NCBI RefSeq assembly: GCF_937997595.1
Contig: NZ_CALKTS010000365.1
Span: forward strand, 1-7,198
Length of the DNA stretch: 7,198 nt
Source: an uncultured Campylobacter sp.
GTDB lineage: Bacteria > Campylobacterota > Campylobacteria > Campylobacterales > Campylobacteraceae
Direction: 5' to 3'
Below are positions 1 to 4,231 of this stretch, piece by piece. Position numbers and translations under genes: made by a program. The notes beneath the pieces were generated by a model. That model did no database searches and was not told the DNA's origin. It worked only from the letters and a program-made list of their open reading frames with translations. Positions within the stretch are counted from its first letter, which is position 1. The number at the start of each line of letters is the position of its first letter.

Positions 1-181
1 CGATGCGGATGAGATATTTTTTAGAGATTTTTTGCGGGCGAATGCGGATATCGCCAAGCGGTACGAGGCGCTTAAATTAGAGCTTTACAAGCGGTTCGAG
101 TTCGACCGCGACGCATACACTGCGGCGAAAAGCGAATTTGTGCTTAAATTTACGCGCATCGCTAAAGAAAATTCGAAATAG
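1..181 (+). CDS. GrpB/UPF0157 family protein, C-terminal fragment
   Basis: The frame beginning at base 2 is open from the window edge to TAG at 179-181 and gives 59 residues. It carries the C-terminal signature of the GrpB/UPF0157 family: an FRDFLRAN stretch, a KRYEALKLEL helix, then FDRDAYTAAKSEFV and a short basic tail. Family members commonly end with 'FRDYLRAHP..A..Y..LK..L......DR..Y...K..F', which matches closely. The family is related to nucleotidyltransferases and its cellular role is poorly defined. The start and the presumed catalytic part lie outside the window. The gene converges on the minus-strand block that follows. A weak inverted repeat downstream (TTTAGCC at 192-198 with GGCTAAA at 236-242) could help end transcription, but it is not a convincing terminator. 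Family assignment is from remembered motif similarity; the reading frame is directly seen. Confidence 0.8.
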   Translation, partial: DADEIFFRDFLRANADIAKRYEALKLELYKRFEFDRDAYTAAKSEFVLKFTRIAKENSK

Positions 182-417
182 CCGGGCGAATTTTAGCCTC
201 TGCGTATAAGCTCGCTTCCTAAGAGCGGTAAAAATGGCTAAATTTTAAATAATATGAATGGATAGTGCCGCTTTTTGCAGATTAATTTTTATAAAATTTT
301 GACCGTAATTTCAAATTTAAATGGCGCTCATTCAACTATCTGTAGATAAAATTTCCAAATCCAGCTAGCGGCAAAGTTATCCATAAAATGTGCCGTATCA
401 TCGCATAACACCAAGGG
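182..417. other. AT-rich intergenic region between convergent genes
   Basis: No RNA gene or independent protein gene is evident here. The region holds a long, weak inverted repeat (192-198 with 236-242) after the GrpB-family gene and several AAATTT-type words typical of this genome. Its right part (328-417) overlaps a minus-strand reading frame that would continue the short ORF at 418-474 if an in-frame TAG were ignored. Confidence 0.5.
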
Positions 418-474
418 CTAAGGCTTATTTCTGCATTTGTAATGTACTAAATTTTGTCTTTTTCCCTCACTCAT
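328..474 (-). pseudogene. Short coupled ORF interrupted by an in-frame TAG (possible remnant)
   Basis: One base after the stop codon of the 258-residue gene there is an ATG (474-472). It is preceded by AAAAGGAG, a strong Shine-Dalgarno sequence lying in the last codons of the upstream gene, with ideal spacing. The frame reads MSEGKRQNLVHYKCRNKP and then meets TAG at 420-418. In the same frame it continues for 29 further sense codons, including a tryptophan-containing stretch (AASWIWKFYL), to TGA at 330-328. It could be an 18-residue peptide, a decayed 48-codon gene, or chance. Initiation signal and coupling are seen directly; the remnant interpretation is inference. The protein is not recognised. 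Confidence 0.3.
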
Positions 475-475
475 T

Positions 476-1252
476 TTACTCCTTTTCTTTAGGTATTATG
501 CTATGAAGCGCGGTAATGCGGTAAAGCTTGATAACCCCATCCATCTTATGCACGGATAGATCGACTAGATAATAGTTGTCGAATGGATTTTTATTTATCA
601 GCTCTTTAGCCTCGCGATCTATTATCTCCGTCCAGACGGCTTTGCCGGGCATTACATCGTCGCATACGGCTTTATCTTTTACGATACGTTCACTATCTTT
701 TACCTCTTTCATATTAACTAGCACGTTTTTAAATTCGTGTCTTTGCATATTATCGAAATCTTTAATTTGCCTAGCCGTTGCGATACCATGCTTGTAGGCG
801 GCTTTATTTTCTTGATTGATAATTATACAATCTTTATAGTTGTTGTAGTTTATCATCACGCTTACGCCACTTTGGCCTGCTAAATTTACGATATTTTCCG
901 CATCGTCGAGCGAGGATTTAGTTAAAAACTTATCCTCTTTTATATTGTCCACGCTTCTTTTGCCGATATTTTTTAGGTTGTTAAAAAACTCAAAATATGC
1001 GTTAATCATCGGCAAGGCCTCGCCGAACATAACCACCAAAACTATCACCATATTAAAAACGTCGCTACCTTTTTCTACACTTTGTAGCGTAGTTTTTGTT
1101 CCACTAGTACCGCAGGAAGTGGCGACGTATTCGTCAATAGAATTATTGAGCGACAAAAGTGCCTTAGATAGCTCGATAAGACCTAGCGGGCTATCTTTAT
1201 CTATTTTCAACCTTATTGGGATATTCTCGATCTGCCCTGTTTGCTTATACAT
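476..1252 (-). CDS. Uncharacterised 258-residue protein with one hydrophobic segment
   Basis: Start ATG at 1252-1250 is preceded by AAAGGAAG (1264-1257) at good spacing, which supports this start. The product is not recognised with confidence. Residues 1-60 form a mixed N-terminal region (NIPIRLKI, then SPLGLIELSKALLSLNNSI). Residues 66-88 are hydrophobic (FNMVIVLVVMFGEALPMI) and could be a membrane segment or a buried helix. A lysine-rich stretch follows (94-112), then a beta-rich part around 130-146 (SVMINYNNYKDCIIINQ) and a mixed C-terminal domain ending YYLVDLSVHKMDGVIKLYR. The order of parts loosely resembles a widespread uncharacterised bacterial family; this is memory-based and weak. 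The gene is visibly more AT-rich than the metabolic genes to its right. It lies 52 bp behind a small AlpA-like wHTH gene on the same strand, and a strongly initiated short ORF follows directly. This suggests an accessory or mobile cassette; the function is unknown. Confidence 0.75.
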   Translation of the reverse strand: MYKQTGQIENIPIRLKIDKDSPLGLIELSKALLSLNNSIDEYVATSCGTSGTKTTLQSVEKGSDVFNMVIVLVVMFGEALPMINAYFEFFNNLKNIGKRSVDNIKEDKFLTKSSLDDAENIVNLAGQSGVSVMINYNNYKDCIIINQENKAAYKHGIATARQIKDFDNMQRHEFKNVLVNMKEVKDSERIVKDKAVCDDVMPGKAVWTEIIDREAKELINKNPFDNYYLVDLSVHKMDGVIKLYRITALHSIIPKEKE

Positions 1253-1286
1253 TGAACTTCCTTTACTTATTTAAAATTCAGGCTCA

Positions 1287-1292
1287 ATTATA
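1287..1292 (-). promoter_or_regulatory. Putative sigma70 -10 box for the 258-residue gene
   Basis: On the minus strand the sequence TTTTGATATAATTG contains a perfect TATAAT (forward 1287-1292) in the T-rich context typical of Campylobacter-type promoters, which lack a conserved -35 box. Transcription would start near 1280 and give a short leader with the Shine-Dalgarno sequence at 1264-1257. It lies between the small wHTH gene and the 258-residue gene, so the latter may have its own promoter besides read-through. Confidence 0.45.
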
Positions 1293-1304
1293 TCAAAATA
1301 AGCT

Positions 1305-1478
1305 TTAAGCACTTTTGCCCAACTTGTAAGCCCTGATAGAGTTTGTCGAGTAGTAGATTGCTTTCGCATTCACTCTATTGGCAAATATTGTTCCCGCTTT
1401 TCTGAGTCGATAAAGACCTATTTGAGATTTTAGCCCCAGCTTTTTAAGCGCTTCAACTTTAGTTATACACTCGTCCAT
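1305..1478 (-). CDS. Small AlpA/excisionase-like winged-helix DNA-binding protein (57 aa)
   Basis: ATG at 1478-1476 runs to TAA at 1307-1305. An AAGGA Shine-Dalgarno core lies seven bases upstream. The product begins MDECITKVEALKKLGLKSQ, continues IGLYRLRKAGTIFANRVN and ends YYSTNSIRAYKLGKSA. This follows the plan of HTH_17/AlpA-type wHTH proteins: 'T..EA...LG.S' for helix 1 and turn, 'LYRLRKAG' for the recognition helix, a wing with an Arg (NRVNAKAIYY), then a 'S.I.AY' closing helix. Such proteins are excisionases or small transcriptional regulators of prophages, integrative elements and plasmids, and are usually about 55-75 residues. It lies 52 bp upstream of the unknown 258-residue gene on the same strand and may control it. 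No integrase or transposase is visible in the window. Reading frame and ribosome binding site are seen; the family assignment rests on motif spacing. Confidence 0.6.
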   Translation of the reverse strand: MDECITKVEALKKLGLKSQIGLYRLRKAGTIFANRVNAKAIYYSTNSIRAYKLGKSA

Positions 1479-1719
1479 CTCCCTATCCTTTTTAAAATTT
1501 CCTTTAGTTGCTTTAAATTTAAGCTAAAGAACCTTATCTGAACCAGCTCCGCAAGTAAATGTGCCTTTTTCCAACTCAAAGCGGGTTTAAACTTAACGCC
1601 CGCGTTTCTAAATTTAAAATTTTAATCTAGAACCGACTCGCACCTTAAATTTAAAGCGGCGAGATTTAAAATTCCTCGCCGCTAGCTAGCCAAGCAAATT
1701 CCACGCCGAGCGTTTAAAT
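1479..1719. other. Intergenic region upstream of the small wHTH gene
   Basis: This stretch separates the metabolic module from the accessory block. It carries the hairpin terminator at 1655-1683, several AAATTTAAA words, and an imperfect GC inverted repeat (GCGGG at 1581-1585 with CCCGC at 1599-1603). No clear promoter for the small wHTH gene could be picked out. A minus-strand frame is open for about 50 codons from just below 1624 to a stop at 1465-1463, but it has no good start. Confidence 0.4.
1655..1683 (-). terminator. Putative rho-independent terminator after the PLP enzyme gene
   Basis: A perfect 9-bp GC-rich stem, AGCGGCGAG (1655-1663) with CTCGCCGCT (1675-1683), encloses an 11-base AT-rich loop. 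It begins 37 bp beyond the stop of the minus-strand PLP enzyme gene. On the minus strand the stem is followed by TTTAAATTT, a moderate U-tract. The stem is strong, so it is likely to end the ridA-PLP enzyme transcript and insulate the accessory block. Confidence 0.65.
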
Positions 1720-2805
1720 TTAATGATCGCTCTTCAGCCCCGCGCCGCAAAGCGGAATGATGCTATCTCCTTGCAGATCGCGACTTTCTTTGTAGCGTAG
1801 ATACGCCGCATAGGTAGCTGCGGTCGTGTGCTCGACGTAAAATCCGCCGCGCGCAAGCGCCTCTCTGGCAGGCAATATATCGCTCTCGCTCGCCAAGATC
1901 ACCTCGCGCTCGCCCGCGTAGCTAGAGCCAAGAATTTCGCTCGCGCGCATCGGTCTTGCGATCGCGATGCCCTCCGCTAGCGTCGGCTGCGGCTCGATCT
2001 CACGCGCCGTACCTTTAGCATCAAAAAGCGGAGCGCAACGCTCGCCCTGAACGATGAAAATTTTTGGCAGCGCTTCGATAAAGCCACCCTCATATAGCTC
2101 GCCCAGCGCCGCTTGAGCGCCCAGCAGCAGCGTGCCGTTGCCTACTGGGATAAAGATATTGCACGGCACCCTGCCCAGCTGCTCGTAGATCTCATAAACG
2201 TAGCTCTTCGTGCCCTCGTAAAAGATCGGATTATAAACGTGGTTGGCGTAATAGATCTGCTCATCCGAGGCCTTTTTGCGGCACGCATCCGCCGTCTCGT
2301 CGCGGCTGCCGTCAAACACCGTGACGTGCGCGCCGTGGCTTTTGATCATATCGATCTTTTTGGGCGACGTGCCCTTCGGGACGTAAATTTCGCACTCGAT
2401 GCCCGCGCGAGCGCAATACGCCGCCACGGCGTTGCCTGCATTGCCGCTGGAGTCTTGCATCACCTTTTTCACGCCGATATTTTTGGCATGCAGCACCAAA
2501 ACCGCCGCGCCGCGATCTTTGAATGAAAGCGTAGGCATCGCGTAGTCGAGCTTGAGATAGAGGTCTTCGCCGAATTTTACGCTCGCCGTGAGCCCCTCGC
2601 CCATCGAAATTTCTTTAAATTTAGCCGTGTCAATGCCCATAAACTTGCGGTATCTAAAGATGCTAAACTCGCTTTGATCTACGAGCGCAGGGTTAAATTT
2701 AGGCGCATCGGAGTTTAGCTTATACAGCCCGCCGCAGTCGCATTTGTAGCGCAAAGTATCGATGGGCGCGTGCTTACCGCAGCCCGTGCAGATGAAATCG
2801 CTCAT
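1720..2805 (-). CDS. Threonine-synthase-like PLP-dependent enzyme (fold type II) with N-terminal zinc ribbon
   Basis: The product has 361 residues. The N-terminus has a four-cysteine knuckle (Cys6, Cys9, Cys22, Cys24; CTGCG then CDCGG), as in the zinc-ribbon form of threonine synthase. The fold-type II core follows: PTLSFKDRG at 91-99 with Lys96 as the PLP Schiff-base lysine, SSGNAGNA at 119-126, PVGNGT at 220-225 as the phosphate-binding glycine loop, and PLCGAGLK at 351-358. Threonine synthases normally show LGEGNTPL and NPTGSFKDRG; here these read MGEGLTASV and MPTLSFKDRG, and Cys353 stands where Thr/Ser usually contacts the PLP ring nitrogen. A related lyase/deaminase activity is therefore quite possible. 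The start is supported by GGAG overlapping the ridA stop codon. With ridA 8 bp upstream, the enzyme probably makes an enamine/imine that RidA clears. Fold and cofactor are secure; the substrate is not. Confidence 0.85.
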   Translation of the reverse strand: MSDFICTGCGKHAPIDTLRYKCDCGGLYKLNSDAPKFNPALVDQSEFSIFRYRKFMGIDTAKFKEISMGEGLTASVKFGEDLYLKLDYAMPTLSFKDRGAAVLVLHAKNIGVKKVMQDSSGNAGNAVAAYCARAGIECEIYVPKGTSPKKIDMIKSHGAHVTVFDGSRDETADACRKKASDEQIYYANHVYNPIFYEGTKSYVYEIYEQLGRVPCNIFIPVGNGTLLLGAQAALGELYEGGFIEALPKIFIVQGERCAPLFDAKGTAREIEPQPTLAEGIAIARPMRASEILGSSYAGEREVILASESDILPAREALARGGFYVEHTTAATYAAYLRYKESRDLQGDSIIPLCGAGLKSDH

Positions 2806-2813
2806 TTTCGCTC

Positions 2814-3200
2814 CTACTTTTTCTCTTTTATTTTTGCGAGGGCCTCGATCTCTACGAGGCAGCCGAAATGTAGAGCCGTAGTCGGCACCACGACGCGAGC
2901 GGGCTTGTGCGCGCCGAAAAATAGCGCGTACTGCTCGTTGATCACATCCCAGTTCGCGACGTCAGGCGTATAGACGCGACACATTCGCACGTCGTTTTTA
3001 TCCGCGCCCGCGGCGGCCAGCACTGCCGCGACGTTGCTTAGAGCCTGCGCGGCCTGCGCAGCAAGACCCTCCGGAACGGCCCCCGTGCGCGGATCCACGC
3101 TTAGCTGCCCCGAGACGTAGAGCATACCGTCGTCGTCTAAGATGCCCGGCGCATAATGCGCCTTTTTCGGCGCGAAGCCAGTTGGATAAATCTCTTTCAT
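2814..3200 (-). CDS. ridA: RidA family enamine/imine deaminase
   Basis: The product has 128 residues, the normal length for RidA (YjgF/YER057c/UK114), which hydrolyses 2-aminoacrylate and similar enamines/imines released by PLP enzymes, giving ketoacids and ammonia in the cytoplasm. Key active-site positions are visible: Tyr16, Ser30 in YVSGQL, Asn88 in INEQY, Arg102 in KPARVVV (equivalent of Arg105, which binds the substrate carboxylate) and Glu117 in CLVEIEA (equivalent of Glu120), so an active deaminase is expected. ATG at 3200-3198 has AAAGGAG five bases upstream. The gene is first in a two-gene minus-strand operon with the PLP enzyme, whose Shine-Dalgarno sequence overlaps the ridA TAG. 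A YheO-type regulator is divergent. RidA is trimeric in known structures. Confidence 0.93.
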   Translation of the reverse strand: MKEIYPTGFAPKKAHYAPGILDDDGMLYVSGQLSVDPRTGAVPEGLAAQAAQALSNVAAVLAAAGADKNDVRMCRVYTPDVANWDVINEQYALFFGAHKPARVVVPTTALHFGCLVEIEALAKIKEKK

Positions 3201-3342
3201 TTAAGCTCCTTTGCATATAAAATTTTATATAATTTTACTCTAAATTTATTAAAAATATATAACTATTTCTATAAATTCGCAAAAATTTTAAAATTTAATC
3301 TAAATTTATAGATTTTTTTATATGAAATTTCAGGAGCCCGAA
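3201..3342. promoter_or_regulatory. Divergent promoter region between ridA and the YheO-type regulator, with operator-like palindrome
   Basis: This AT-rich region separates the divergent genes. A perfect 16-bp palindrome, ATATAAAATTTTATAT, lies at 3215-3230, directly upstream of the ridA Shine-Dalgarno sequence. The minus-strand TATAAA within it (forward 3224-3229) is a likely -10 box, so a dimeric regulator bound here would block or reshape ridA transcription. On the plus strand, TATAAA (3270-3275) and TATAGA (3307-3312) are candidate -10 boxes for the regulator gene. The palindrome is seen; operator function and the binding protein are inferred. Confidence 0.5.
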
Positions 3343-3345
3343 TTG
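3332..3345 (+). promoter_or_regulatory. Shine-Dalgarno AGGAG and TTG that decide the regulator start
   Basis: AGGAG (3332-3336) lies six bases before TTG (3343-3345). The upstream in-frame ATG at 3322 has only an AT-rich stretch before it and no Shine-Dalgarno sequence. Starting at TTG gives MNQLLQTFIPTAHLI, which fits the usual N-terminus of YheO-family proteins; the ATG start would add seven residues. Confidence 0.6.
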
Positions 3346-4059
3346 AATCAACTTTTACAGACCTTTATACCGACTGCACACCTTATTAAAAATACGATCG
3401 GCGATTGCGAAGTAGTCATCCACGATATGAGCACGCCGCAAAACTCCGTCGTTTTCGTCCTCGGCGACGTAACGGGCAGGAGGATCGGTCAAAGCTTCGA
3501 TCATCTGGTAAAGGACGTGTTGTTAAGCAAAAATTTTGAAAACGACTGCACCGCAAACTACTACTTCACCGCGCAAAACGGCAAGCTCATACGCTCCTCA
3601 ACTTCGCTAATCCGCGGCGCAGACGGCAAAGTAGTAGGCGCACTATGCGTAAATATCGATACCTCAAGCGCCATGGCCGCATACAAAGTAATAAAAAATC
3701 TACTGCCGAATGCAAAGCTCGATAGCAAGGAGCTACAGGGCGCAAATTTTACCGACGGAGGCTGCGATAGCGCGGCATTAGACGGGGCGAGCTTCAATGA
3801 CGGCGTAAATTTAGAAACGCAAAGCTCTAACGATTTGCAGCAAAATATCCTTGACATCGTCCAAGATCTGATCGCATCGGCTACGCACGATCTGGATGTA
3901 GAGCGGATGAAGAAAGAGGATCGAAAGCGCATCGTAAAATTCCTCTCACAAAAAGGGATTTTTGAGGTAAAAGGTGCGGTGGAGCTCGTCGCAAAGGCGC
4001 TTAGAACGCAGAAAGTCACGATTTACTCGTATATGGATGAGGTAAAAAAGGAGAGCTAA
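3343..4059 (+). CDS. YheO-type transcriptional regulator (PAS-like domain plus C-terminal HTH)
   Basis: Residue numbers count from the alternative ATG at 3322. Residues 8-125 form the YheO/PAS-like sensor domain: LLQTFIPTAHLI, GDCEVVIHDM, GRRIGQSFDHLV, then YYFTAQNGKLIRSSTSLIR and GALCVNIDTS. Residues 192-240 form the YheO-type C-terminal HTH: DRKRIVKFLSQKGIF, KGAVELVAKAL, KVTIYSYMDEV. Between them a linker at 136-165 shows five-residue periodicity resembling pentapeptide repeats, unusual for this family. The family includes DauR, which represses D-arginine catabolism genes in Pseudomonas, and E. coli YheO. Members often sit beside the amino-acid catabolic genes they control, so the divergent ridA-PLP enzyme operon is the likely target, sensed through an amino acid or derived metabolite. 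I place the start at TTG 3343 on Shine-Dalgarno evidence. Family assignment is strong; ligand and target are inferred. Confidence 0.88.
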   Translation: MNQLLQTFIPTAHLIKNTIGDCEVVIHDMSTPQNSVVFVLGDVTGRRIGQSFDHLVKDVLLSKNFENDCTANYYFTAQNGKLIRSSTSLIRGADGKVVGALCVNIDTSSAMAAYKVIKNLLPNAKLDSKELQGANFTDGGCDSAALDGASFNDGVNLETQSSNDLQQNILDIVQDLIASATHDLDVERMKKEDRKRIVKFLSQKGIFEVKGAVELVAKALRTQKVTIYSYMDEVKKES

Positions 4060-4069
4060 CCGCGGTGCA

Positions 4070-4089
4070 TAAATTTGATCTCAAATTTA
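4070..4089. repeat. Perfect AT-rich inverted repeat downstream of the YheO-type regulator
   Basis: TAAATTTGA (4070-4078) and TCAAATTTA (4081-4089) are perfect inverted arms separated by two bases, 10 bp after the regulator stop. It may act as a weak hairpin end for the regulator transcript or as a protein-binding site. It is AT-rich and not followed by a T-run, so terminator strength is doubtful. A partial copy, TAAATTTGAT, recurs near 4146. The convergent gap to the next gene (4060-4231) holds nothing else I can support. Confidence 0.35.
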
Positions 4090-4231
4090 ATAAGCGTTGC
4101 GCGCCTTTTTATCAGCGTAGCCATTGGAGTGGCGCAAATTTTAATCTAAATTTGATGAATCGATCAAAAATCAGAGCATACTAATCCCTCATTTATACAG
4201 CATGTAATGGGATAAAAGCAAAACTCATCTA

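Noticed and set aside
576..797. Plus-strand ORF inside the 258-aa gene, and similar plus-strand ORFs at 945-1274, 2113-2526, 4559-4831, 5118-5420 and 5619-5846
   Set aside because: These are antisense shadows of genes with clear domain signatures or better start signals; they show no ribosome binding sites or family motifs.
1463..1624. Minus-strand frame of about 50 codons upstream of the small wHTH gene (contains KKAHLLAELVQIRFF)
   Set aside because: It has protein-like composition but no ATG/GTG start with a Shine-Dalgarno sequence, overlaps the start of the better supported wHTH gene, and part of its Leu/Lys richness comes from AAATTTAAA words.
2998..3216. Minus-strand 72-codon frame overlapping ridA, and the minus-strand 152-codon frame at 3561-4019
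   Set aside because: They are out-of-frame shadows of ridA and the YheO-type regulator; the former is Arg/Gly-rich as expected of a shifted GC-rich frame.
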